From positions 1-64,000 of the forward strand of contig JAIPFY010000005.1 of assembly GCA_021736385.1 (NCBI GenBank): a stretch of 64,000 nucleotides of DNA, in the 5' to 3' direction. The translations under genes were made by a program, and so were the position numbers. The notes under the pieces were generated by a model. It saw only the letters and a list, made by a program, of their open reading frames with translations, was not told where the DNA came from and did not search any database. The stretch comes from Spirochaetia bacterium. Lineage in GTDB: Bacteria > Spirochaetota > Spirochaetia > CAKZLE01. Below, one piece after another: positions 1 through 8,523 of this stretch (position 1 is the stretch's first letter; each line of letters opens with the position of its first letter).

Positions 1-21
1 ACGGGCAGCCCTCGTGCAGCA

Positions 22-55
22 CTTCACCGGTATCCTGAAAGGATCACCGGTGAAG
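22..55 (-). terminator. U-tract-less hairpin after ppdK
   Basis: A 15-bp stem (22-36 with 40-44 and 46-55, one bulged C at 45) closes a GAA loop a few bases beyond the ppdK stop codon. The minus-strand sequence that follows is not T-rich, so it is not a textbook intrinsic terminator. It could be a hairpin-only terminator or a 3'-end stabiliser. Confidence 0.55.
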
Positions 56-62
56 ATCAGAT

Positions 63-2756
63 TCAGCTGTTGAGTACAGCCTGTGCAGCAGCCAGTCGTG
101 CGATCGGTACTCTGAACGGTGAGCAGCTCACGTAGTTCAGACCGACCTTGGCACAGAAGGCGATGGTCTTGGGATCTCCGCCATGTTCACCGCAGATTCC
201 CAGCTTGATGTCAGGTCGTTTGGACCGTCCGAGCTCGACTGCCATCTTGATGAGTTTTCCCACACCATCCTGATCCAGGACAGCAAAGGGGTCATATTCA
301 TAGAACTGTTTATCAAGATCATCCACATAATGGCCCAGGAAGCTTCCTGAGTCGTCTCGGCTGAATCCGCAGGTCATCTGTGTGAGGTCATTGGTACCGA
401 AACTGAAGAACTCTGCCTCTTCTGCGATCTCATCAGCAGTCAGGGCGGCACGGGGGACTTCGATCATGGTACCGATCTTGTAGTCCACCTTCTCGTTCGT
501 CTCTGCGAACACCGCAGCGATAGTCTCCTCAGCATAGCGCTTGCAGAAGGCCAGCTCCTTCACATTCCCGACCAGCGGGATCATGATCTCAGGATAGACG
601 GCGATACCGGCTTTCTTCACATTGATCGCAGCCTCGATGACCGCTCTCACCTGCATGACCAGGATCTCTGGGTAGACGACAGCGAGCCGGCAGCCTCTGA
701 ATCCGAGCATGGGATTGAACTCGCTCAAGGCGGTCACTTTCGCGGCGATCTCCTCGACACTGACGCCCAGCTGCAAAGCCATCTCGTGGCGGCTGGTATG
801 GTCGTGGGGAAGGAACTCATGCAGGGGCGGATCGAGCAGTCTGACAGTGGCAGGCCTTCCGTCGAGTGCCGTGAAGATCCCTTCGAAATCCTTTCTCTGC
901 ATGGGAAGCAGCTCTGCAAGAGCAGTCTCCCGATCACTGAGGTTCTTGGCCAGGATCATCTTTCGGATCGATATGATCCTCGTCCCTTCAAAGAACATAT
1001 GTTCTGTACGACAGAGCCCGATACCTTCTGCACCGAACTTCACTGCCATCTCCGTATCGGCAGGAGTATCGGCATTGGTCCTGATGCTCATCTGTCGGAT
1101 CTCATCCACATACCCCATGAAGGTGTTGTAGTCCTTGAACAGCTGGGATGCTTCGGGATCCATCTCACCATTGAGGACCTGCACGATCTCTGAGGGTTTC
1201 ACATTGATCGAATCTGCATACACGGCACCGGTAAACCCGTCGATGGAGATATAATCCCCTTCTTTGAGCTTGACCTCTCCGATCGTCACGGTCTTCGCCT
1301 TGTAGTTGATCAGTACTTCACCTGCTCCTGACACACAGGGACACCCCATGCCTCGAGCGACGACTGCCGCATGGCTGGTCATACCACCTCGTGCGGTCAG
1401 GACTCCCTTGGCTGCAGCCATACCCCCGATATCTTCAGGGCTGGTCTCGATTCGTACCAGGATCACATCCTTACCGGCAGCAGCCATATCCTCTGCCTGC
1501 TGTGCAGTCAGGGCGATGTGTCCACAGGCACCACCGGGGCTTGCGTTCAGCCCTCTGGCGACTTCCACGATCTGCTTGCTGCTGATCTCGTTGTTATCAA
1601 GGATAGGAGCGAACAGCTTACCGAACTCACCTGAAGGGACTCGGGAAACAGCGGTAGCCTTATCGATCAGGCCTGACTCGACCATCTCGACCTGGGTTCT
1701 CAACCAGCTGAAGACTGTTCGTTTTCCGGTACGGGTCTGCAGCATATAGAGTTTCCCCTCCTGGATGGTGAACTCGAGATCCTGCATGTCCTTATAGTGA
1801 TTCTCCAGGATGTGTCTGATGTTGACCAGCTGGTCATAGACCTCTTCATTGACCTCTTTGAGGGTGTCGATCGTCAGAGGAGTCCTGATACCGGCTACTA
1901 CATCCTCTCCTTGAGCGTTCATCAGGTATTCACCATAGAACATATTCTCTCCGGTAGAAGGGTCACGGGTAAAGGCCACTCCAGTCCCTGACGTGTCACC
2001 CATGTTGCCGAATACCATCGACTGGATGTTCACAGCAGTCCCGAGCAGTCCTCTGATGTCATTCATCTGACGATACTTCTTCGCTCTGTCATTATCCCAT
2101 GAACCGAAGACCGCATTGATCGATTTGAACAGCTGTTCTTTGGGGTCAATGGGGAACTCCTCACCGGTGGCTTTCTTGTAGACGACCCGGTAGGCTTCGA
2201 TGACTTCTTTGAGGTCATCGACATTCAGATCGGTATCAAGGTCCTTGCCGGTTCGATCCTTGACCGCCTGCAGGGCTTCCTCGAAATCGTGGTGAGGGAC
2301 TCCCATGACCACATCGCCGAACATCTGCATGAACCTTCTGTAACTGTCCCAGGCAAAACGTTCGTTCCCGCTTTTTCTGATCATCCCCTGGACTGCTTTT
2401 GGGCTCATCCCCAGATTGAGGACCGTGTCCATCATACCGGGCATGGACTGTGCAGCACCCGAACGTACTGATACGAGCAGAGGGTTCTCATCATCACCGA
2501 GTTTCGCCCCCATGACCTTCTCAAGACGTTCAAGATGTTCAAGAACCTGTTCGCGCATACCTTCAGGATAGGCACCGTCATGTTCGATGTAATAACCACA
2601 GGCCTCTGTGCTTATAGTAAAACCGGGAGGTACGGGGAGTCCGATGCTTGTCATCTCTGCAAGATTCGCTCCCTTTCCCCCTAGCAGTTCTTTCATTCCC
2701 GCGTTGCCTTCGGCTTCGCCTTCACCGAAAAAATAGACATACTGTGTGTTAGACAT
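63..2756 (-). CDS. ppdK: Pyruvate, phosphate dikinase
   Basis: Cytoplasmic enzyme that interconverts pyruvate, ATP and phosphate with PEP, AMP and pyrophosphate. The 897-residue product has the full PPDK architecture: an N-terminal nucleotide-binding region opening with GGKGANLAEM, the phosphohistidine domain with GGMTSHAAVVARGMGCPCVSG-type signature (the His in TSHAA carries the phosphate), and a C-terminal PEP/pyruvate barrel ending with the GICGEHGG motif. Length is normal for bacterial PPDK. The ATG at 2756 is chosen over an in-frame start 13 codons upstream because a GGAGG sits at 2767-2771 with ideal spacing. In fermenting bacteria it usually serves pyrophosphate-linked glycolysis or PEP formation; direction here is not visible. 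A strong hairpin follows its stop. Confidence 0.97.
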   Translation of the reverse strand: MSNTQYVYFFGEGEAEGNAGMKELLGGKGANLAEMTSIGLPVPPGFTISTEACGYYIEHDGAYPEGMREQVLEHLERLEKVMGAKLGDDENPLLVSVRSGAAQSMPGMMDTVLNLGMSPKAVQGMIRKSGNERFAWDSYRRFMQMFGDVVMGVPHHDFEEALQAVKDRTGKDLDTDLNVDDLKEVIEAYRVVYKKATGEEFPIDPKEQLFKSINAVFGSWDNDRAKKYRQMNDIRGLLGTAVNIQSMVFGNMGDTSGTGVAFTRDPSTGENMFYGEYLMNAQGEDVVAGIRTPLTIDTLKEVNEEVYDQLVNIRHILENHYKDMQDLEFTIQEGKLYMLQTRTGKRTVFSWLRTQVEMVESGLIDKATAVSRVPSGEFGKLFAPILDNNEISSKQIVEVARGLNASPGGACGHIALTAQQAEDMAAAGKDVILVRIETSPEDIGGMAAAKGVLTARGGMTSHAAVVARGMGCPCVSGAGEVLINYKAKTVTIGEVKLKEGDYISIDGFTGAVYADSINVKPSEIVQVLNGEMDPEASQLFKDYNTFMGYVDEIRQMSIRTNADTPADTEMAVKFGAEGIGLCRTEHMFFEGTRIISIRKMILAKNLSDRETALAELLPMQRKDFEGIFTALDGRPATVRLLDPPLHEFLPHDHTSRHEMALQLGVSVEEIAAKVTALSEFNPMLGFRGCRLAVVYPEILVMQVRAVIEAAINVKKAGIAVYPEIMIPLVGNVKELAFCKRYAEETIAAVFAETNEKVDYKIGTMIEVPRAALTADEIAEEAEFFSFGTNDLTQMTCGFSRDDSGSFLGHYVDDLDKQFYEYDPFAVLDQDGVGKLIKMAVELGRSKRPDIKLGICGEHGGDPKTIAFCAKVGLNYVSCSPFRVPIARLAAAQAVLNS

Positions 2757-2819
2757 AAATTCACAACCTCCATGATAATTGAATTCTGACCACATTGTTA
2801 TACTAATGAATGTACGTGA

Positions 2820-2859
2820 TAAGAGTCCGCTCTGTCAATAAACAGAAGGCGGACTCTTA
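2820..2859 (-). terminator. U-tract-less hairpin after sigma factor gene
   Basis: An 11-bp perfect stem (2820-2830 with 2849-2859) encloses a second 5-bp stem TCTGT/ACAGA. It lies about 50 bases after the sigma-factor stop and before ppdK on the same strand. No T-run follows on the minus strand. Confidence 0.55.
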
Positions 2860-2909
2860 CAGTTGAGCGGAAAAAGGATGGTTTGTTGAACCTGCAAGCT
2901 GTTCGTCTC

Positions 2910-3788
2910 TCAGGCAGTGTATGCCTCGAGGTACTTGCTTCGAGAGGGATGACGCAGTCTCTCGAGTGCTTTCTTCTCGATCTGTCTGATCCTCTCTTTG
3001 GTCAGATTATAGATGTCGCCGATCTCTTTGAGAGACATCTGATTCTTCCCGTTGAGACCGAATCGATACTGGATGATCTCAGATTCTTTCTCTGAGAGTG
3101 TATCGAGCACGTCATTGATCGCACTTCTGAGCGAACTCTGCATGGCCTCTTCTTCCGGTGACATATAGTCGCTGTCTTCGATGAAGTCCCCGAGCAGGGA
3201 GTTGTTCTTGTCAGCGAACACAGGGGTCTCCAGCGAGACCAGGTCCCGTGATATGTTCAGCAGGTCTGCGATATGCTTCTCATCGAACTGTGTGAGTCTG
3301 GCGATCTCCTGCAGTTCAGGTTCTTCACCATGGAGACTCGTCAGCTCTTTCTGAGCCTTCTGTATCTGCAGCAGTTCATTGGTCCTGTTCAGCGGCAGTC
3401 TGATCGTCCTGGACTTCTCACAGATGGCTTTGAGTATCGCCTGTCTGATCCACCATACGGCATAGGAGATGAAGTGATACCCTTTATCGACATCGTAGCG
3501 TTCGATGGCATTCATCAAGCCGATGTTCCCCTCATTGATCAGATCACTGAGCGGCAACCCCTGATTCTGGTATTTCTTCGCAACATTGACCACGAACCGA
3601 AGGTTCGACTCAACGAGTCGCTTGATCGAAGGGGCATCACCCTGGGCAGCCTTACGGGCAAGATCTATCTCTTCTTCTCGCTTGAGAAGCGGTATTCTAT
3701 GTATTTCCTTCAGATACATCGAAAGGATGTTCTCATCATCATTGTAGGAATTGTAGGAATTATTGATATAAGCAGCAGCATGTTTCAT
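2910..3788 (-). CDS. Sigma-70 family RNA polymerase sigma factor (RpoD/RpoS-like)
   Basis: The 292-residue protein directs RNA polymerase to promoters. Region 1.2 is seen around residues 15-45 (YLKEIHRIPLL), region 2 with the -10 recognition helix (DLINEGNIGLMNAIERYD, YAVWWIRQAI) in the middle, then regions 3 and 4 ending in a clear -35 helix-turn-helix (LKEIGDIYNLTKERIRQIE). The variable region 1.1 of primary sigma factors is absent. ATG 3788 is preferred over an upstream in-frame start because AGGAGG lies at 3795-3800. It could be the primary sigma factor of a lineage with short RpoD or an RpoS-like group 2 factor; sequence alone does not decide. It is monocistronic, with a hairpin after the stop. 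Confidence 0.9.
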   Translation of the reverse strand: MKHAAAYINNSYNSYNDDENILSMYLKEIHRIPLLKREEEIDLARKAAQGDAPSIKRLVESNLRFVVNVAKKYQNQGLPLSDLINEGNIGLMNAIERYDVDKGYHFISYAVWWIRQAILKAICEKSRTIRLPLNRTNELLQIQKAQKELTSLHGEEPELQEIARLTQFDEKHIADLLNISRDLVSLETPVFADKNNSLLGDFIEDSDYMSPEEEAMQSSLRSAINDVLDTLSEKESEIIQYRFGLNGKNQMSLKEIGDIYNLTKERIRQIEKKALERLRHPSRSKYLEAYTA

Positions 3789-3977
3789 CGTATGCCTCCT
3801 TAATGGATATATACATGCAATGACCATGCCATATTCTTGCTCATTGAGATGTTTTATTCTATCTTATTGTAATACAAGGTCTTGCAACCCATTTTGCTGT
3901 AGTGTAGCAGACAGGGTCATGAAGCAGGATCCAGAAGAACCGTGTCAAAACGACGCAAGAGGAAGGAATCAGACTGA

Positions 3978-4000
3978 AAGTGTGTCAATTCTACACACTT
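3978..4000 (-). terminator. Hairpin touching the stop of the TPR-like gene
   Basis: AAGTGTGT and ACACACTT form a perfect 8-bp stem with a 7-base loop, ending exactly at the stop codon of the minus-strand gene. The following minus-strand sequence is only mildly pyrimidine-rich. Confidence 0.4.
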
Positions 4001-4527
4001 CAGGATTTATGCTTGATAAATGGGACAATATGGCTCGATTCCTTGCCGTTCGTACTGATCTGCTTGATACCGAACTCAGGGAATGCGATCTGGATCGAAC
4101 GATAGTAGTCACACCGCTGGTAATACCCCATGTGCTGAAGACCTTCCAGATCATAGATCTCATACCAGGTCATCTTGATCAGGTCATGGATCATGTCACT
4201 CTCAGCGAGAGAATCGAACTGTCCAGTACCCTTTCTGATCAGATACCTGCTGGTCTGTATGGTATGGAAGACCCTCCAGTCCTTCCCTTCGGCATCCTCA
4301 CCCCGATCACGGATGAATGCCGCATTCTCCCAGCTGCGCAGAGCATATTCGTTATGACCAAGGTTCCTGAATGCAAGCCCGAGGAAGAAGAAGATCTCCC
4401 CCATGTTCATCCTGTCCTCCGGAGGGCAGACGATGAGCGCCTCACGAAAGGTCTGCATGCTCGAATCGGCACGTTTCTCGAAGAGTTCCTGTTTTCCCTG
4501 TTCTATCAGCCGTCTTACCTCTTTCAT
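4000..4527 (-). CDS. TPR-like protein of unknown function
   Basis: A 175-residue soluble protein without signal peptide or membrane segment. The N-terminal 75 residues read like two tetratricopeptide helix pairs (EKRADSSMQTFREALIVCP; EIFFFLGLAFRNLGHNEYALRSWENAAFIRD), which suggests a protein-interaction scaffold. The C-terminal half (HDLIKMTWYEIYDLEGLQHM and onward) is not recognised. It is monocistronic, separated from the sigma factor gene by about 210 bases in which I see no other gene. A 249-codon opposite-strand reading frame covers the same stretch but has no recognisable protein character. Function is unknown; confidence is for it being a real gene. Confidence 0.75.
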   Translation of the reverse strand: MKEVRRLIEQGKQELFEKRADSSMQTFREALIVCPPEDRMNMGEIFFFLGLAFRNLGHNEYALRSWENAAFIRDRGEDAEGKDWRVFHTIQTSRYLIRKGTGQFDSLAESDMIHDLIKMTWYEIYDLEGLQHMGYYQRCDYYRSIQIAFPEFGIKQISTNGKESSHIVPFIKHKS

Positions 4528-4670
4528 AACTCCTACAATATACCTAGAGCATCAACAGGCGGCAAGTAAAAGTGTGAACTTTCATGAGATGGAGGGAATC
4601 GCATGAATCATGGGCAGGGTGATTGATGAGTCCACGGTCTGCATGGTATGATACAAAAGTAGAAAATCAC

Positions 4671-4699
4671 TTGACGTTACCCGGGTTCATGCATATATT
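4671..4699 (+). promoter_or_regulatory. sigma-70-type promoter of groES
   Basis: TTGACG (4671-4676) and TATATT (4694-4699) are separated by exactly 17 bases, upstream of groES. No CIRCE-type inverted repeat (HrcA operator) is visible around it. Confidence 0.7.
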
Positions 4700-4754
4700 T
4701 TTTTACGACTCACTGAAACACATATTATTATAGCTATATCTATGGAGGTCAATC

Positions 4755-5024
4755 ATGAAGATCAAACCACTTGGTGATCGTGTACTTGTCAAAACTGAGC
4801 AGGTAGAAGAGAAGACTGCTTCAGGAATCTTTATTCCACAAACAGCACAGGAGAAAACTCAGACTGCAGTAGTAGTGGCTGTCGGTGATGATGAAGATGC
4901 GATCACAGTGAAAGTCGGTGACAAAGTCATGTATGACAAGTATGCCGGTACCGCTGTCAAGATCGAAGGAGCAGATCATCTGCTGCTTACGATCTCCGAT
5001 GTACTGGCAGTGATCGAAGAATAA
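4755..5024 (+). CDS. groES: Co-chaperonin GroES
   Basis: An 89-residue 10-kDa chaperonin that caps the GroEL folding chamber in the cytoplasm. It opens with the family signature KIKPLGDRVLVK, has the mobile-loop segment KTASGIFIPQTAQEK around residues 20-34 and ends with the usual ISDVLAVIEE. The start is fixed by GGAGG at 4744-4748. No groEL follows: the gene is closed by its own terminator and the next gene is on the other strand, so groEL must lie elsewhere. A vegetative promoter is visible upstream, and no heat-shock operator. Confidence 0.97.
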   Translation: MKIKPLGDRVLVKTEQVEEKTASGIFIPQTAQEKTQTAVVVAVGDDEDAITVKVGDKVMYDKYAGTAVKIEGADHLLLTISDVLAVIEE

Positions 5025-5052
5025 TACGCGACCGATGCTCTGAGGCATGAGA

Positions 5053-5082
5053 AGCGGCAGTTCATTGGGACTGCCGCTTTTT
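5053..5082 (+). terminator. Rho-independent terminator of groES
   Basis: A perfect 9-bp stem AGCGGCAGT/ACTGCCGCT (5053-5061 with 5070-5078) is followed by a T-run. It lies between the convergent groES and dinG genes and may serve both. Confidence 0.9.
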
Positions 5083-7181
5083 CATGGCTGCTTCGCATAG
5101 AGAAAGTCTTCGACCCGCTCCACGATGCGCTCCCCGGTACCGGTCATCAGCTGCGTCTGCGGCAGCGATGCGATCACCTGCTTGCCGTACCGCTTGTTCA
5201 GGATGCGTGAATCAAGGATACATACCACACCCCGGTCCTCACTGGTCCTCATGAGACGACCGAACCCCTGTTTGAGTTTTATGATCGCATCGGGAAGTGA
5301 CAGTTCGAAGAACGAGTTCCTCCCCTGCTTCTCCAGAAGCAGCTTCTTCGCATAGAAGATCGGTTCGGTGGGTACACTGAACGGCAGTCTGCTGACGATG
5401 AGCAGCCGCAGGGTGTTTCCCGGAGCATCGATCCCCTCCCAGAACGACTGTGTGGCAAAGAGCACACTGTGTTCATCCTCGACGAACTGTTTCATCAGCC
5501 GATACCGGTCCTGATCCCCCTGTTTGAGCATATGCAGCTGCTGAGTGGTCTGCTGAGCGCAGACCAGATCATACATCTCATGGAGCATGGCATAGGAGGT
5601 GAACAGTACCAGAGCACCACCCTCGGCAGTCGTGATGAGTTCACTGATCAATCGGGAACCATAGTCCATGTACTCCCGATAGGAGGTGGGTTCCGGTGCA
5701 TCCGAGGGAAGACACATCAGTACCCTGTTCCGGTAATCGAAGGGGGAGAGGATGCTCTGCCGGATACACTCCCGATCGATCTGATCACCGATACCCACCT
5801 TCTGCTCCCAGTGATCGAACCGGTTCTGTACCGTCAGTGTCGCCGAGGTGCAGATGATCGAGTGATAGACGTTGAAGATCCCCTCTCGGAGCAGGGACGA
5901 GAAGTCCACAGGAGTGAGCTTGAGACTCAGATGCCTGATCTGCATATCGCTCACCCAGAAGTCGATCCAGTAGACATGGGTCTCTGAGAGATCGAACGAG
6001 ATATAGTGTCCTATCAGCTTCCCGATGGACTCTATCTTCACCCGTATGGCGGTCGCCTCATAGAACTGGCTGGCAACCTCGGGCATCTCTTCACAGGAAT
6101 CAAGACAGGCACGAAGGATCGCGGTATAGGCACGTATCTGCTCGTGAAAGTCGCTGCAGGCTGTGGTGATCATCCTGTTGGACAGGAACCGATCCCGTTC
6201 GATGAACTGGGAGCCCTGTCTGGATGCGATGAACGTCTCGATCGCAGTATCAAAGGCATCGATGGCTAGCTTGAACCCGTTGAGCTGCTGATAGATCGCA
6301 TTGAAGGAGAGCGGATCATGAGAACTCACCCGCAGCTCTTCAAGCAGTCCGCCGATGCTGCCCCTTCGTGTATGGGTAAGCCGGGCGAGCAGCGAAAGCA
6401 GGGTACGCCCATCGTAGACATCGGTGAAGTAGCTGGTGGCGTTCTTCTCGATGTTATGGGCCTCATCGATGACCAGTCGGGAGAACGGCGGCAGGATGAT
6501 CGAGAAATCAGGATCTTCCTCTCCCTGCTTGAGGATCATATCGGCAAGCAGCAGGTGATGATTGACGATGACGATCTGTGACTGCAGAGCCTTCTTCCTG
6601 GCTTCCATGAGAAAACAGCTGTCACGGTGCTGGCACCTGAAGCCCATGCAGGTATCAGCATCAGAGCAGATCTGAGACCACAGCTTGCCCGACACGGGAA
6701 ACGGCAGTTCAGCCCGGTCCCCGCTGATCGTCTGATTCGACCAGACCATGATCCTGCCCAGCAGGTCCCCGTCCTGTGCATCGAAGATCGAGCGCTGCCC
6801 GATCGCCTTGTACATCCGGCGTTTACACAGATAGTTGTTCCTGCCTTTGAGCACACTCGAGCGCACCGGCATGTGCAGGGCCTCCTGCAGGAAGGGAATA
6901 TCCTTCTCAAAGAGCTGATGCTGCAGATGGATCGTCGAGGTGGCTATGACGGTACGATCATCGGGATGGTCCATGCACCAGATGAACAGCGGTATGAGAT
7001 AGGCGAACGACTTCCCGATACCCGTTCCCGCCTCGATGATGCATATCTGGTCCTCATCGAGGGCCGTCTGCACCAGCGAGGCCATAGTGACCTGGCCGTC
7101 ACGGTATTCGTAGCCGGCTTTGGCCCCGGCAATGGGCCCTTCGCTGCCGAGCAGCTCCATGATGCTGATATCATTCTTCAA
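5082..7181 (-). CDS. dinG: DinG/XPD-family ATP-dependent DNA helicase
   Basis: A 699-residue superfamily 2 helicase, probably 5'-3', acting on DNA repair intermediates. Walker A is AGTGIGKS at residues 51-58 and the DEAH box VIDEAHNIEKN is near 237-247. Cysteines at about 119, 178, 183 and 189 are placed like the ligands of the XPD/DinG 4Fe-4S cluster. The C-terminal half has the expected helicase motifs, e.g. QSFWEGIDAPG and the QGFGRLMR arginine-finger motif. The apparent start is TTG at 7181, with AGGAA seven bases upstream, overlapping the regulator gene by 11 bases; ATG 7160 is the alternative. It is the last gene of the murG operon. It might be closer to YoaA than DinG, as no exonuclease domain is present. 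Confidence 0.9.
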   Translation of the reverse strand: MKNDISIMELLGSEGPIAGAKAGYEYRDGQVTMASLVQTALDEDQICIIEAGTGIGKSFAYLIPLFIWCMDHPDDRTVIATSTIHLQHQLFEKDIPFLQEALHMPVRSSVLKGRNNYLCKRRMYKAIGQRSIFDAQDGDLLGRIMVWSNQTISGDRAELPFPVSGKLWSQICSDADTCMGFRCQHRDSCFLMEARKKALQSQIVIVNHHLLLADMILKQGEEDPDFSIILPPFSRLVIDEAHNIEKNATSYFTDVYDGRTLLSLLARLTHTRRGSIGGLLEELRVSSHDPLSFNAIYQQLNGFKLAIDAFDTAIETFIASRQGSQFIERDRFLSNRMITTACSDFHEQIRAYTAILRACLDSCEEMPEVASQFYEATAIRVKIESIGKLIGHYISFDLSETHVYWIDFWVSDMQIRHLSLKLTPVDFSSLLREGIFNVYHSIICTSATLTVQNRFDHWEQKVGIGDQIDRECIRQSILSPFDYRNRVLMCLPSDAPEPTSYREYMDYGSRLISELITTAEGGALVLFTSYAMLHEMYDLVCAQQTTQQLHMLKQGDQDRYRLMKQFVEDEHSVLFATQSFWEGIDAPGNTLRLLIVSRLPFSVPTEPIFYAKKLLLEKQGRNSFFELSLPDAIIKLKQGFGRLMRTSEDRGVVCILDSRILNKRYGKQVIASLPQTQLMTGTGERIVERVEDFLYAKQP

Positions 7182-8523
7182 GCTGGTATTCCTGTATTTT
7201 GCGATGCAGTGTCTTTCGTCCGATACCGAGCACTTCCGCAGCCTTCGATTTGTTTCCCTTGCAGAATGCCAGGGTGGCTTTGATGATATCCTTCTCAGCC
7301 TCGCTCAGCGAGACTCCCAACGGTATGGATATCTGATCATCGGTCACACCGCTGCGTACTGTGAGCGGCAGATCGTCCACATCTATCACAGATCCCCTGC
7401 ACATGACAAGAGCGCTCTCGATGCAGTTGCGCAGCTCACGGATGTTCCCGGGCCATGAGTACCGGTACATGATCGACTGAGCCTTCGGTGAGAACCCCTC
7501 CACCGATCGGCCGTTCTCCTCGTTGAACTCATGCAGGAATGAGGTCATCAACAGCGGGATATCCTCTTTACGCTCCCGCAGCGATGGCACTTCGATGTTC
7601 ACCACGTTCAGCCGGTAGAAGAGGTCCTCTCTGAAGCTCCCGTCTGCGATCTCCTCTTTCAGATCCCGATTCGTTGCCGATATGATCCTCGTATCGACAT
7701 GGATGGTGGTCTCACCACCGACACGTTCGAAGGTCTTCTCCTGCAGCACTCTCAGGATCTTGACCTGTACCTGTGCATTGATCTCACCGATCTCATCGAG
7801 AAAGATCGTTCCTTTGTCTGCCAGTTCGAATCGCCCTTTCTTCTGAGAGAGTGCTCCGGTGAAGGACCCCTTCTCGTGCCCGAACAGTTCACTTTCGAGC
7901 AGCGACTCGCTGAGCGCCGCACAGTGGACTTTCACATAGGGACCGTCGGCACGGGAGGAGAGGTCGTGCAGCGCATCAGCGACCAGTTCTTTCCCGACTC
8001 CACTCTCACCGGTGATCAGGACCGAGGCTTTGGTATCAGCGACCTGCTTGATCGCATCCATCATCTTTCGCATGTTCGCGCTCTTACCGATGATGGCCGA
8101 GTATTCGGTCTGCTTCTTGAGCATCTCGACCTCACGCTTGAGCGCTTCATGCTTCTGATGGAGTTCCCGGTTCGACAGGGCTCGCTTGACCAGCAGGACC
8201 AGACGGTCGAGATTGATCGGTTTGGTGACGAAATCGAAGGCCCCGTCCTGCATGGCATGCACCGCAGTCTCGATGGTGCCGTGTCCGGTGAGAATGATCA
8301 CCGGCAGGGTCGGATACGAAGAGGAGATGCGTTTGAGCAACTCCTCGCCGGAGAGCTTCGGCATCTTCAGGTCGCTGATGACCAGATCGATCTCGGTCGA
8401 ATTGATCAGGTCCCAGGCCTCTGCTCCATGCTCTGCGAGTACGATCTGATACCCCTCCAGGGAGAGCGCCTTTCCCAGTCCGTTGCGTATGTTCTTCTCA
8501 TCATCTACGATCAGTATCTGCAT
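7171..8523 (-). CDS. NtrC-family sigma-54-dependent response regulator
   Basis: 450 residues in three domains: a receiver (phospho-acceptor Asp51 in VISDLKMP), an AAA+ activator domain with Walker A GESGVGKE (172-179), the sigma-54 contact loop GSFTGA (219-224, the common form being GAFTGA) and Walker B IFLDEIGE, and a Fis-type helix-turn-helix at the C terminus (NKSKAAEVLGIGRKTLHRKI). It activates sigma-54 promoters when phosphorylated, almost certainly by the kinase encoded immediately upstream, whose stop overlaps this start. Resembles the AtoC/ZraR group. Target genes are not visible in this window, but the presence of this protein implies RpoN in the genome. Confidence 0.95.
   Translation of the reverse strand: MQILIVDDEKNIRNGLGKALSLEGYQIVLAEHGAEAWDLINSTEIDLVISDLKMPKLSGEELLKRISSSYPTLPVIILTGHGTIETAVHAMQDGAFDFVTKPINLDRLVLLVKRALSNRELHQKHEALKREVEMLKKQTEYSAIIGKSANMRKMMDAIKQVADTKASVLITGESGVGKELVADALHDLSSRADGPYVKVHCAALSESLLESELFGHEKGSFTGALSQKKGRFELADKGTIFLDEIGEINAQVQVKILRVLQEKTFERVGGETTIHVDTRIISATNRDLKEEIADGSFREDLFYRLNVVNIEVPSLRERKEDIPLLMTSFLHEFNEENGRSVEGFSPKAQSIMYRYSWPGNIRELRNCIESALVMCRGSVIDVDDLPLTVRSGVTDDQISIPLGVSLSEAEKDIIKATLAFCKGNKSKAAEVLGIGRKTLHRKIQEYQLEE

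Noticed and set aside
3820-4569. 249-codon plus-strand reading frame
   Set aside because: It lies opposite the TPR-like gene, which has TPR-like helix text, while this frame has no recognisable protein pattern.
4600-4754. CIRCE element upstream of groES
   Set aside because: No TTAGCACTC/GAGTGCTAA-type inverted repeat is present.
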